A stretch of 64,000 bases of DNA from Bacillota bacterium (GTDB taxonomy: Bacteria; Bacillota; Clostridia; Lachnospirales; Lachnospiraceae), in the NCBI GenBank assembly GCA_023423045.1, contig JAFAGA010000086.1, positions 20,098 to 84,097 of the forward strand, read 5' to 3'. The notes beneath the pieces were generated by a model. The model saw only the letters and a program-made list of their open reading frames with translations. It had not been told where the DNA came from and searched no databases. The position numbers and the translations under genes were made by a program. Positions 35,204 through 44,074 of the stretch are shown one piece after another; position 1 is the first letter of the stretch; each line of letters starts with the position of its first letter.

Positions 35204-36859
35204 TTATTTATGCTCCGCTGCGTAAATTTCGTTTGCTTCCTTGGTCAGCTGTTCTCCTCCGTTGGCATACCACTGCTTCACCATTTCGTCGAAATAATCC
35301 AGTGGCTTCTCTCCGATGATAATGGAGGTATAACCGGTATTCAGAATCTTGGTCAGCTCGGAGCCATATTTTGCATTGGATTCCGGAGTTTTGAAGATAA
35401 CGCTGATGTAGCTGTCCTTCTTATCGGCAAATTCCTTATCAGCCCAGGCAAACTGCTGCGCATATGCCACTTCCTGATATTCCATATTTCCGCCTTCCTC
35501 GAGGAAAGCAAAGGTGTTGGCCGCGCCCTTGGCACTCAGGAAAGGATTCAGGGAATCTGCTGTTTTAGCCTCTCCGATTGCGGCATAAGCCTTCTTGCCC
35601 ATAAAGTCAACAATGCTGGAATATTTACCAAGGGTACCTCTGTTAACCTCTACAGATTTTTCCACCGTACTGCAATTCATGTCATCAATGATTTCCAACA
35701 GACGGCCAAACCGCTTTTCATCCTTTACCAAATTAACGGAAAAAGTGGTTCTCAGCTTACGAAAATCTCCCTGATCTGTTCCTTTAAAGCCCTCGGGGCC
35801 TTCCGGTGCATATCCCATAGCATAAGTGCCTGTATTGCCGGAGTTTTTCCACTGTGCGGTCATTTCACCAATAGCAGTTCCATTTTCTTCTACTGTCATA
35901 TCAGGGAGCCAGTGATAGAAGGATCCCATGTTGGTATATCCAATCTGGTTATTCAAAAACTTGTGGGTGATAGCCCAGTATCCGCCCTGATTTTCTCCGG
36001 TTACAAACTCCGGATCAAGCACTCCATCCTTATACCATTTGTTTAACAACGCCAATGCCTGCTTCATTTCAGGCTTCACATCACCGTATACCACGCTGCC
36101 GTCCTCTGCCAGCAGCCATTTTCCGCGGTAGCTGCCAAAGGCGCCATAAATGGTGCGGATACCTGTCTCGGATAAGCCATAAGTATCGTTCTTGCCGTTT
36201 TTGTCGGGATCTTCTTTTGCAAATTTGTAGAACGCATTTTCAAACTCTTCCAGAGTTCTCGGAATTTCTGTAATTCCCACATTCTCAAGCCAGTCCGTTC
36301 TCCAGATGACAGGGCTTGCAACCGTGTCATATTTGCGGAAGCATGGAATGCTGTACATCAGCTCGCCGTCAAATTTTGAGATCTGCCATGCGGAAGGATC
36401 GGTTTCATCAATAAACTTAGAGAGGTTCGGTGCATGCTCGCGGAAGAATTCTTCCGTCCAGCCTCCGATAATCCCTTCCTGATAATACTTGTTCTGATCG
36501 ATCATCTGAAATACATCAGGAATATCGTTGGAGGCGATCATCAGGTTGATCTGATCTCCTGCTTGAGCAGTTTCTACATAAACAAGCTCAAAATCAGCGT
36601 TATACTCTTCTTCCCAGCGGGTAACCATTTCCGGCTCCTCATCCCAGGGTCCGAAGTTATGCATTACCATGCGGTAGGAAAAATGTTCCGGAGCCTCTTC
36701 CCCGCTGGGAGCTTCTGTCGTTCCCGGCTTTGTTTCGCCTGCAGGTGCTTTCGTTGCCTGGTCCGTTGTTCCCGGCTTGCTGCTCTGGCAGCCTGTCAAA
36801 AGCCCGGTGACCATAATCGCTGCCAGCATCAGGCAGCTCACTTTCTTGAATAATTTCAT
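35204..36859 (-). CDS. Extracellular solute-binding lipoprotein, LplA/YtcQ type
   Basis: 551 residues. The signal ends at the lipobox LLTGC near residue 25, followed by a Thr/Pro/Gly/Glu-rich linker. The body includes HNFGPWDEEPEMVTRWEEEY, a sugar-binding protein fold of the large YtcQ group. The start at 36859 has GGAGG 7 bases upstream. It is third in the operon after LplB and LplC permeases. The bound sugar is unknown; nearby GH43/GH127 remains suggest a plant-type oligosaccharide. Confidence 0.9.
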   Translation of the reverse strand: MKLFKKVSCLMLAAIMVTGLLTGCQSSKPGTTDQATKAPAGETKPGTTEAPSGEEAPEHFSYRMVMHNFGPWDEEPEMVTRWEEEYNADFELVYVETAQAGDQINLMIASNDIPDVFQMIDQNKYYQEGIIGGWTEEFFREHAPNLSKFIDETDPSAWQISKFDGELMYSIPCFRKYDTVASPVIWRTDWLENVGITEIPRTLEEFENAFYKFAKEDPDKNGKNDTYGLSETGIRTIYGAFGSYRGKWLLAEDGSVVYGDVKPEMKQALALLNKWYKDGVLDPEFVTGENQGGYWAITHKFLNNQIGYTNMGSFYHWLPDMTVEENGTAIGEMTAQWKNSGNTGTYAMGYAPEGPEGFKGTDQGDFRKLRTTFSVNLVKDEKRFGRLLEIIDDMNCSTVEKSVEVNRGTLGKYSSIVDFMGKKAYAAIGEAKTADSLNPFLSAKGAANTFAFLEEGGNMEYQEVAYAQQFAWADKEFADKKDSYISVIFKTPESNAKYGSELTKILNTGYTSIIIGEKPLDYFDEMVKQWYANGGEQLTKEANEIYAAEHK

Positions 36860-36911
36860 AAAAAATCCTCCTTCTATTCTCAGTGCTCTTTGCACATGAA
36901 TACTGTCTGAA

Positions 36912-37808
36912 CTACCCCTTCAGGGATCCGACGATAACACCCTTCACAAAATATTTTTGTACAAAGGGATAGACACACATGATCGGGAGCATGCACACAA
37001 AGGTGGTGGCCGCCTTCAAAGTATCCGGCGTTACATGATTGGTATCCGTACTGCTCATATCCATCATCTGCTGTGTGCCCTCCATCAAAATTCTTCGAAG
37101 GACCACCTGCAGCGGAAGCTTATTGGCATTTCTGATATAAATCGTCGCATCGAACCAGGCATTCCAGTGACCGACCAGAACCCATAGGGCGACGGTGGCC
37201 AGAACCGCCTTAGAGATCGGCAGGATGATGCTGAAGAAGATTCGGAAGCTTCCGGCCCCATCGATTTTGGCTGACTCCTCCAAGCCATCCGGAACTGCCA
37301 TGAAGAAATTTCTCATGATAATCAGATTGTAGGAGCTGATCAATCCCGGCAGGATTAGGACAAGGCGGTTATCGATGAGGTGCAGGTTTACCATCCATAA
37401 ATAACTGGGAATCATACCACCGGAGAAAAACATCGGGATCAATACCACTGTGGTCCAGAAATTCCGGTTGGGCAGACTTTTTTTAGAAAGAACATAGGCT
37501 CCCATCGCCGTCAAAATAACGCTGAGGGATGTTCCGAAGATTGCCCGGATCAGAGTCTCCCGGTAACCGGTCCAAATATAGCGGACCGCCAGCACATATT
37601 CATAATTAAAGGAAGAAAACTTTTTAGGCCACATCTGCAGGGCATCCACAATTCCTGCGTCCGGCGCGCTGATGGACTGCACAAACAGATTCCAGAAGGG
37701 GAACAGGATGGTCAGAGAGAAAAGTCCCAGCAGCAGGTAATTAAACCAGTCAAAAAGCACTTCACCCCTGCTGTATTTGATTTTATTTTTCTGTTTTATC
37801 GTTCTCAT
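36912..37808 (-). CDS. Carbohydrate ABC transporter permease, LplC/YtcP type
   Basis: 298 residues with six membrane helices and the EAA loop LEESAKIDGAGSFRIFFSIIL near residue 185. The ATG at 37808 follows AAAGGGGGAG. It lies 13 bases after the LplB-type gene. It forms the second half of the channel with that protein. Confidence 0.92.
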   Translation of the reverse strand: MRTIKQKNKIKYSRGEVLFDWFNYLLLGLFSLTILFPFWNLFVQSISAPDAGIVDALQMWPKKFSSFNYEYVLAVRYIWTGYRETLIRAIFGTSLSVILTAMGAYVLSKKSLPNRNFWTTVVLIPMFFSGGMIPSYLWMVNLHLIDNRLVLILPGLISSYNLIIMRNFFMAVPDGLEESAKIDGAGSFRIFFSIILPISKAVLATVALWVLVGHWNAWFDATIYIRNANKLPLQVVLRRILMEGTQQMMDMSSTDTNHVTPDTLKAATTFVCMLPIMCVYPFVQKYFVKGVIVGSLKG

Positions 37809-37821
37809 GTTCTCCCCCTTT

Positions 37822-38763
37822 CTACCACAGAGAATTCTCACCCAGCTTCCGGGCTATTTTATTGGTTGTAAGCACAAAACCGAGGCCGATCACATTCTTG
37901 AACAGGTTGACCGCGGTGGAATAGCTATACTGCATGCCCTCCAGACCCCGGCGGTAAACATAGGTATCGATGATATCACCCACCTGATAGACCGCCTCAT
38001 TATACATATTCATGATTTGATCAAAGCCGGCGTTCAGTATGCCGCCCGTACTCAAAATCAATGTGATGGTAATGGTCGGTGCCAGGCACGGCAGTGTCAC
38101 ATATAAGATACGCTTCATCCGGCCCGCTCCGTCTAACATCGCCGCTTCATAAAGCTGCGGGTCAATTCCCGCGATGGCAGCCAGATAAATTACGGTTCCC
38201 CAGCCGACGCTCTGCCAGATTCCCGTCACGATAATCGTAAAGACAAACCATTTCGGATCACCGAGAAAATAAATCGGGCCGATCCCCAGCTTTCCCAGCA
38301 AGGCATTCAGTGCCCCGGTGGAAGGGGAAAGAAGCTGCTGAAACACTCCCGCTAAAATAACCCAGGATAGAAAGTGGGGCAGATAGCTGATGGTCTGGAC
38401 TACCTTCTTATATTTCACATGCCGGATTTCATTCAGCAGCAACGCCAGCAAAATCGGCGCCGGGAATCCCGCCAGCAGACGCAATATGCTGATCCACAGC
38501 GTATTTCCTAGAATTTCGTAAAAGCTGGGAGTGGAAAACAGCTCCCTGAAATTCTCAAGACCTACCCAGGGGCTTTCCCAAATCCCCCTCATCAGTTTAA
38601 AATCTTTGAAAGCGATAATAATCCCGCCCATGGGGATATAACAGAACATAATATAGAACAGCAATACCGGAAGGAACATAAGAAACAGATCACCATGTTT
38701 GCGGTATTGACGAAATAATGAACTGCCCTTATCCCTCTGCTTTCTGAATTTATTCCCAGCCAT
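37822..38763 (-). CDS. Carbohydrate ABC transporter permease, LplB/YteP type
   Basis: 313 residues, six membrane helices, with YEAAMLDGAGRMKRILYVTL as its EAA loop near residue 225. First gene of the minus-strand transporter operon, with GGGAGG upstream of the ATG. The promoter region carries LacI-type palindromes, the nearest 68 bases before the start, so repression by the divergent LacI protein is likely. Confidence 0.92.
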   Translation of the reverse strand: MAGNKFRKQRDKGSSLFRQYRKHGDLFLMFLPVLLFYIMFCYIPMGGIIIAFKDFKLMRGIWESPWVGLENFRELFSTPSFYEILGNTLWISILRLLAGFPAPILLALLLNEIRHVKYKKVVQTISYLPHFLSWVILAGVFQQLLSPSTGALNALLGKLGIGPIYFLGDPKWFVFTIIVTGIWQSVGWGTVIYLAAIAGIDPQLYEAAMLDGAGRMKRILYVTLPCLAPTITITLILSTGGILNAGFDQIMNMYNEAVYQVGDIIDTYVYRRGLEGMQYSYSTAVNLFKNVIGLGFVLTTNKIARKLGENSLW

Positions 38764-38831
38764 CCTTTTTTTCCTCCCTCTTGCGCCTTAAATTTGAATA
38801 TACAATATTTCTATAAAACTCTAAAAGATAT

Positions 38832-38843
38832 TTAAACGTTTAA
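38832..38843. promoter_or_regulatory. LacI-type operator palindrome (transporter side)
   Basis: Perfect 12-bp palindrome TTAAACGTTTAA with the central CG typical of LacI family sites, 68 bases before the LplB start. Confidence 0.65.
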
Positions 38844-39006
38844 CTTTTGCTTTAAAAAAATATGGAGTTTTATGTATTCTCCTCTTAATTAAATCATTTA
38901 TTTATCTTATGTAATTGCCAAGCCATGTTTTATTAAACTGGATTCCTGTGATTTATGGCAATTTTATTAAGCTTTTTTGTTTTGGTGCTTTTTTAATTGC
39001 TAATTT

Positions 39007-39018
39007 TTAAACGTTTAT
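39007..39018. promoter_or_regulatory. LacI-type operator palindrome (middle)
   Basis: TTAAACGTTTAT, one mismatch from the transporter-side site, 175 bases away from it. It lies in a 529-base AT-rich intergenic region without a gene. Confidence 0.5.
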
Positions 39019-39159
39019 CTATTTGGATGTTAACATGTTTTATCGTAACTGTCAATATATCTTCTGAAAAATTCATAAAATTATTTATATTGTACAAATA
39101 AAGTCCTCTTCTATTACTTTAATTTACATTTCCAATGCAGCTTTCTGTTTTTTCTTGTG

Positions 39160-39171
39160 TAAAACGTTTTA
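39160..39171. promoter_or_regulatory. LacI-type operator palindrome (regulator side)
   Basis: Perfect 12-bp palindrome TAAAACGTTTTA with central CG, 122 bases before the LacI start. It sits in or next to the regulator promoter, so autoregulation is likely. Confidence 0.6.
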
Positions 39172-39292
39172 ATATGATAAAATATATGATGCAAGAAAGC
39201 CATAATGCAAAAACACACCACGGCTAGAGTAAAAATGCTTATTCAAGCCAAATAATGATAGGTGCGTCAGCAGCGCACGGATAGGTACTCCT

Positions 39293-40327
39293 ATGGTTAC
39301 GATTCATGAGGTTGCCGCATTGGCAGGTGTCTCCATCGCCACTGTGTCCAATGTCATCAACAAAACAAAAAAAGTTGCTCCTTCCACAGAGGCAAAAGTA
39401 AGAGCAGCTCTGCAGGAGCTCAACTATGTTCCTAATATCATGGCAAAGAGCCTGAAGACCAACACTTACAATTCAATTGGCGTTATTGCAGAGGATATTT
39501 CCTCCTTCAGCACTCCGTCAATTATTGATGCGGTTTGTGAATTTTTTGATTCGCACGGATATATGGTGAATTTATGCAACCTCCGCACCTACAGCCACTC
39601 CGAATACGATACCGCACTTTTACAGTCCAGTCTCAATGCACTGGAAGCCTCCAGAGTCTGCGGCATTCTTTATATAGGTGCCAACAGCAGCAACGTTGCG
39701 CATATCCGCTCTCTGATCAATCTTCCGGTAGTCTTCGCTTACAGCACTGCAACTGCAGATGATTTTACCGTCAACTATGATGATTTTAATGCAGCCAGGA
39801 TGGCGGCCCATCTGCTAATCTCCCATGGGCATAAGCGTATCGCTATTATTACCGGCAGCCTGGAGCAGGAGTTCGTCCATCAGCGTATGATGGGCTTTCG
39901 CTCTGCCATGGTAGAGGCGGAGCTGCCGCTGCTCCCGGGGTTTGTTCTGCCCGCTGACTGGAGCTATGACACTGCCTATGAGCAGGCCTGCAGGCTCCTT
40001 ACCTTGGACCAGCGCCCCACAGCCATATTTGCCATGAATGACCCGATGGCCTGTGCCGTGATCGCCGCAGCCAGAAAATATAATCTCCAGGTCCCCAGGG
40101 AGCTGTCCCTGATTGGCTTTGATAACCGCAGCTGCTCCGCATACAGCATTCCAGCCATCACAACATTGAATATTCCTCTTTTCGATATCGGCAATGCAGC
40201 GGCCAAATCATTGATGGACCTACTGGCAGGCAATGAAATTCCTCAGAATCAGCTGCTGCAGTGTAATCTGATTGAGAGAGATTCGGTTGCCGAAGCACCG
40301 GAGCTTTTCTTCGAAGAGAGGGAATAG
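39293..40327 (+). CDS. LacI family transcriptional regulator
   Basis: 344 residues. The N-terminal helix-turn-helix (TIHEVAALAGVSIATVSNVI) and hinge helix are standard, and a periplasmic-binding-protein-like effector domain follows with motifs HKRIAIITG, AIFAMNDPMACAV and SLIGFDNRSCSA. It is divergent from the LplB/LplC transporter operon, and three CG-centred palindromes lie between. The effector is probably the imported sugar or its phosphate; none is readable. Terminated by a hairpin at 40348. Confidence 0.94.
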   Translation: MVTIHEVAALAGVSIATVSNVINKTKKVAPSTEAKVRAALQELNYVPNIMAKSLKTNTYNSIGVIAEDISSFSTPSIIDAVCEFFDSHGYMVNLCNLRTYSHSEYDTALLQSSLNALEASRVCGILYIGANSSNVAHIRSLINLPVVFAYSTATADDFTVNYDDFNAARMAAHLLISHGHKRIAIITGSLEQEFVHQRMMGFRSAMVEAELPLLPGFVLPADWSYDTAYEQACRLLTLDQRPTAIFAMNDPMACAVIAAARKYNLQVPRELSLIGFDNRSCSAYSIPAITTLNIPLFDIGNAAAKSLMDLLAGNEIPQNQLLQCNLIERDSVAEAPELFFEERE

Positions 40328-40347
40328 CGTTTCTGATTATTTAAGGA

Positions 40348-40393
40348 AAAAATATGCCTCAAACACTTTTTAAAATGTTTAAGGCATATTTTT
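40348..40393 (+). terminator. Terminator after the LacI gene
   Basis: AAAATATGCCT and AGGCATATTTTT form a long stem around a loop with AAACACTTTTTAAAATGTTT. A T-run follows. The loop resembles the hairpin at 33404-33436. Confidence 0.8.
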
Positions 40394-40419
40394 GGTCATA
40401 GTACGATAATCCCTATGTT

Positions 40420-40454
40420 ACAGTTCGGCCCGGAGTTTCCGGGAGTCGAACTGT
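40420..40454 (-). terminator. Hairpin below the uridine kinase gene
   Basis: ACAGTTCG (40420-40427) pairs with CGAACTGT (40447-40454), with inner CCCGG/CCGGG. No T-run follows on the minus strand, so it is a weak or factor-dependent terminator at best. Confidence 0.4.
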
Positions 40455-40459
40455 ACCTC

Positions 40460-41083
40460 TTATTCCTCTCCAGCAAGGATTGCTTTAATCCGGTGGATCA
40501 GCATTGCGATTGCAACATCATTCATTCCACCCCTCGGAATAATAATATCGGCGTATTTTTTATACGGTTCCACGAAAAGCTCATGCATGGGCTTAACAGT
40601 ATTAGTATATTGGCTGATCACCGATTCCAGGCTTCTTCCGCGCTCGTTTACATCTCTTATGATACGCCGGATTAACCTCTCGTCCGCATCCGTGTCGACA
40701 AACACCTTAATATCCATCAAATCACGCAGCTGTGCATTCTCATAGATCATAAAGCCTTCCACAATAATTACCTTCGCCGGATTCACGCGGACCGTTTCCG
40801 CCAGACGGTTATGCACTACATAAGAATACACGGGACGGTTGATGGGCTCGCACCTCTTCAGCTTTTTGATATCATCAATAAACCGCTGGGTGTCGAAGGC
40901 ATTGGGGTGATCGTAATTTAGTTTCACCCTTTCCTCCAGGGGCAACTCATCGTGGGGAAGATAATAAAAATCATGGCTCAGCAGCTCAACACTATCCCTA
41001 AAGGCTTCCTTGATTCGATTCGCAACTGTAGTTTTCCCGGAAGCCGAACCTCCTGAAACACCGATCACAACAACATTTTCCAT
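40460..41083 (-). CDS. udk: Uridine kinase
   Basis: 207 residues, standard length. P-loop GVSGGSASGKTT at the N-terminus, substrate segment LSHDFYYLPHDELPLEERVKLNYDHPNAFDT (phosphate and base contacts), and RRIIRDVNERGRSLESV. It phosphorylates uridine and cytidine to the monophosphates in pyrimidine salvage. Monocistronic. Start ATG 41083. Confidence 0.95.
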   Translation of the reverse strand: MENVVVIGVSGGSASGKTTVANRIKEAFRDSVELLSHDFYYLPHDELPLEERVKLNYDHPNAFDTQRFIDDIKKLKRCEPINRPVYSYVVHNRLAETVRVNPAKVIIVEGFMIYENAQLRDLMDIKVFVDTDADERLIRRIIRDVNERGRSLESVISQYTNTVKPMHELFVEPYKKYADIIIPRGGMNDVAIAMLIHRIKAILAGEE

Positions 41084-41159
41084 ATGAAAGTCTTAGTCCT
41101 TTCTCACATTCATTCTTCTACTGTATTTTTCTCTTCTTTTGGGCAATTTATTTTATCAT

Positions 41160-41186
41160 AGCATGAACATAAATCGTGTTCATGCT
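41160..41186. repeat. Inverted repeat after the GMC oxidoreductase gene
   Basis: AGCATGAACA (41160-41169) and TGTTCATGCT (41177-41186) form a perfect 10-bp stem. A second, less perfect one with TGCTCGCAAG/CTTGCAGCA follows at 41204-41226. The stretch lies between the GMC and uridine kinase genes, both minus strand, without a T-run. Confidence 0.5.
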
Positions 41187-41297
41187 CTCTGGCTCCGTTC
41201 GCATGCTCGCAAGCAAGCTTGCAGCATGTTCGCTACGCCTTTATCATATCACAGACCAATATTCTTGTCTAATAGCTTTTATGCCCGAGATGCCCTC

Positions 41298-43010
41298 CTA
41301 TGTATTTTCACGAAAATATCTGGCCCAGATCATATCCGCAGTCCTTGCCGCCAGCGCCTGGGTCGTCAGTGTCGGATTCGGCCCTCCGATCCCGTTATAA
41401 AGTACGCTGTTATCCGCAATATACAACCTTTTAACCTGATAAGCTTCACACTCCTCATTTACAACAAAGCCCATGCGCATAGTGCTCATAATATGGATAA
41501 ATACTTCCGGTCTCCAATTGGGGCGGATAATCGTTCTGGCTCCCGCCGCCCGCAATATCCCGGCTGCATACGCGGCAAGCTCTTCCCTCTTAGCCGCATC
41601 CCTCTCATTGGGCTGATAGCGTATCACAGGGATAGGTCCATGTTCATCCTGCTGTACCGGATCCAATACTACTTCATTACGCTGATCCACTTCATCATCC
41701 GCAAAGATTAATACACTCAGGGAACGATCGTACTCCCGCATGAATTCCTTTAATTGCTCTCCTGCTACCATTCCTTCCACATCCCAGACGGCTTCCGGAC
41801 CGGAAGTATTTAAAACCGAATACCCGCTGCCGCTGTTGCCGTAGGAAAGCGTGGCATAGATGCCCGGACTCATACCATAGGTGATGATGGAACCAAGTCC
41901 CGGATACTCCGCTCTTGCGGCTGAATTCTGCCCTGTGTAAGGCTTAATATCCGGCACTCCGAGAATGCTCATCAGGACTTCTTCCTCAAAAATTCCGGTC
42001 ACGGTATCAAACCAATGATTCGTAAGCCCCTTCCCTACCCATTCATTCTCAGGAAGCCCTGAATTCAGCCATAACCTGGGAGTTTCCACTCCTCCGGCCG
42101 CCATAACGATCACCGGGGCGTGAAGCTCTATCCTCTCCCCTGTCCAGGTATCCCTGTAAATTACTCCAATCGCCCGAAGACCCTCTCCTTCTTCCTCCCT
42201 TGTGAGAATCTGAACTACAAAAGCGTTGGGTCTCACCTCTACATTACCAGTTGCCAGGGCTCTCGGAATATAGCTTACCAGGGTAGACCGTTTTGCCACC
42301 GCCTCCACCACCGGTCCTGTATGGCATCCGTTTACGCAATGACCTCTCAGCGTACAGCCAACGGATTGGTTATTTTGAAGATCAAAATTCGGATCATTGA
42401 GCATGGGATTCACTCCCAGAATTGCATTTACCTGCTGCCGGTAGCAGGGTTCGGTAATGTCCGATCCCTCATAGTACGGCAGACCTGTCTGCTTTGCCCC
42501 ATAGTAGAACAGCTCCTCCTTCGGGGAGATACCCGCAGTATGGACCGGGAGCTGAGCCTCCACCCTTTCATAATACGGAACCAGCTCCGCATAAGAGATG
42601 GGCCATTGATTGTCGATGGCCTGAGGAAACGCACGGGGTGAATTGGCGAAGTAATGCTGTGTCGTCCCTCCGACTCCGCTGATCTGCCAAAAGGTTCCTC
42701 CCGATCGATTCCAGGGCGGTAGATTTCGGTCTGCCGGGCCCCAGCGGAACTTACCTGTCATCAGGTCATTCATGTCCTCCTCCAGATCGGTAAAACTTTG
42801 CTTCAAAAGCTCAATACTAAGATCTTCGTAGTTGGAGCTGCTGACTGCTCCTCTCTCCGAATTAGGCTTGGGCCAATTAAGGTTTCCATACCAGGGCCCT
42901 GCTTCCAGAACCAAGACCCTGACTCCTTTCTCACCCAGCTCTTTGGCTACTACCGCCCCTCCTCCTCCGGCACCGATTACGATTACATCCGCATCATAAT
43001 TTTCATTCAT
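41298..43010 (-). CDS. GMC family oxidoreductase (gluconate/polyol dehydrogenase large subunit type)
   Basis: 570 residues. FAD-binding motif VIVIGAGGGGAVVAKELGE at residue 9, GMC signature VGGTTQHY near 115, and a C-terminal segment with NPTLTTQALAARTADMI. The typical HHNG-type catalytic His/Asn pair is less clear; FIHIMSTMRMG near residue 505 holds the candidate His. It is 56 bases downstream of a gluconate 2-dehydrogenase subunit 3-like gene, so the two should act as a complex. Substrate not known; electron acceptor not encoded here. Confidence 0.85.
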   Translation of the reverse strand: MNENYDADVIVIGAGGGGAVVAKELGEKGVRVLVLEAGPWYGNLNWPKPNSERGAVSSSNYEDLSIELLKQSFTDLEEDMNDLMTGKFRWGPADRNLPPWNRSGGTFWQISGVGGTTQHYFANSPRAFPQAIDNQWPISYAELVPYYERVEAQLPVHTAGISPKEELFYYGAKQTGLPYYEGSDITEPCYRQQVNAILGVNPMLNDPNFDLQNNQSVGCTLRGHCVNGCHTGPVVEAVAKRSTLVSYIPRALATGNVEVRPNAFVVQILTREEEGEGLRAIGVIYRDTWTGERIELHAPVIVMAAGGVETPRLWLNSGLPENEWVGKGLTNHWFDTVTGIFEEEVLMSILGVPDIKPYTGQNSAARAEYPGLGSIITYGMSPGIYATLSYGNSGSGYSVLNTSGPEAVWDVEGMVAGEQLKEFMREYDRSLSVLIFADDEVDQRNEVVLDPVQQDEHGPIPVIRYQPNERDAAKREELAAYAAGILRAAGARTIIRPNWRPEVFIHIMSTMRMGFVVNEECEAYQVKRLYIADNSVLYNGIGGPNPTLTTQALAARTADMIWARYFRENT

Positions 43011-43066
43011 TAAAATCCCCCTTTACCGCAACCCTGTAAAATTGAGATGTGAGAGCAAGGTAAAAT

Positions 43067-43633
43067 TCAGGCAAACCGGAAAGGCCGGGATACCCGATAT
43101 CCAAGAGAAGGACCAGGATATTCAATCTGCATCCAGCTTACCGGCTTAAACTCCAATACCCGCTCCTCGGGAGGTCTCAACCGGGTGCTGCCATAGCCGG
43201 ACCATTCTGAATAATATCCCATCAGCGTGAAGTGGAACAGTGCAACCACGATCACCGGTATCAGTCCCGGATCTGCCTGAAAGACAGCCGGCAGCACATC
43301 CGGATCCACCATCTGCCGCCCCAGCATATCAATGGCCATCAGACGCTCCAGAGGAGACAGGGCGGCAAAATTCTCCTCTCCGGCAAATCCCTGCTCCTGT
43401 CTCAGCCGGGTCGCCGCCGCATTCAAAAGCCCGGCGGTTGGCTCCGCCATGGGAATCGGATACCGATCCAATTCATAAATGAGGAATTGCTCCACCTGTA
43501 AATCAATGGCTCCGTAATATTGAATCCTGCCATATTCCTCCGCCAGCCTCGGCGTCCGGGGGATTATTGCATCCACGTATGCCTGAAAGGTATTCTGTAT
43601 GTAAAAGCTCTCCATCAACATACACCTGCTCAT
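43067..43633 (-). CDS. Gluconate 2-dehydrogenase subunit 3 family protein
   Basis: About 188 residues from ATG 43633 with AAGAAGG upstream. It matches the small-subunit family that partners GMC flavoproteins, with FQAYVDAIIPRTPRL and YYSEWSGYGSTRLRPP near the C-terminus. No twin-arginine signal is seen, unlike many members, so the complex is probably cytoplasmic. It directly precedes the GMC gene. No cytochrome c subunit follows. Confidence 0.75.
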   Translation of the reverse strand: MSRCMLMESFYIQNTFQAYVDAIIPRTPRLAEEYGRIQYYGAIDLQVEQFLIYELDRYPIPMAEPTAGLLNAAATRLRQEQGFAGEENFAALSPLERLMAIDMLGRQMVDPDVLPAVFQADPGLIPVIVVALFHFTLMGYYSEWSGYGSTRLRPPEERVLEFKPVSWMQIEYPGPSLGYRVSRPFRFA

Positions 43634-43738
43634 AATAACCTTCTTACTATTAATATGATTCATCCGGAGGATATATCAACAAAATTGCATAAAAGATAAT
43701 GTTGCAGCTCCGTCCATGGTCCCTGGCTGTAAATATAC

Positions 43739-43766
43739 TTGACATTTTTCGTAATTATGATATGAT
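43739..43766 (+). promoter_or_regulatory. Promoter for the proS T-box leader
   Basis: TTGACA at 43739-43744 and TATGAT at 43761-43766, spaced 16 bases. Transcription would begin near 43773 and run into the T-box. Confidence 0.7.
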
Positions 43767-43814
43767 TAACAAAATTAAATATAAAAAGCTGTGATAAGAA
43801 ATAGTAAGCATTTT

Positions 43815-44053
43815 TGAATTTTCAGAGAGAAGGCGGTTGCTGCGAGCCTTTATTTCCGGAATGCCCAACCCCTCTTGGAGCTGTGCGCCGAAATAGCAGT
43901 AAGCGGCACCGGGTTCTCCCGTCATAGAGAAAGAGTATCGGATGTTTTATCTTGTACTTGAGAGTGCGGAGCTTTATCCGAATTTAGGTGGTACCGCGGA
44001 CTTGTATCAGTTCGCCCTAAGCAAGTTTTTTTGTTTAGGGCTTTTTTGTATTC
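43815..44053 (+). promoter_or_regulatory. T-box riboswitch leader of proS
   Basis: It contains the stem I start (CAGAGAGA at 43823), the conserved T-box AGGTGGTACCGCGG (43986-43999), and a terminator GCCCTAA/TTAGGGC (44014-44020 and 44035-44041) followed by six T. An antiterminator would form with the T-box when uncharged tRNA-Pro binds. A CCC triplet at 43864-43866 followed by A is a candidate proline specifier; its place in the folded stem I was not computed. Confidence 0.93.
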
Positions 44054-44074
44054 AAAAATAAAGGAGGCAGCCAT

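Noticed and set aside
34321..36046. Two long plus-strand frames (332 and 357 codons) over the GH43-like and binding-protein genes
   Set aside because: Both are antisense to recognisable genes on the minus strand and show no domain of their own.
40420..40454. Hairpin with GTTCGACTCC, resembling a tRNA T-arm
   Set aside because: The rest of a tRNA (acceptor, D and anticodon arms, CCA) is missing; it is better read as a hairpin after udk.
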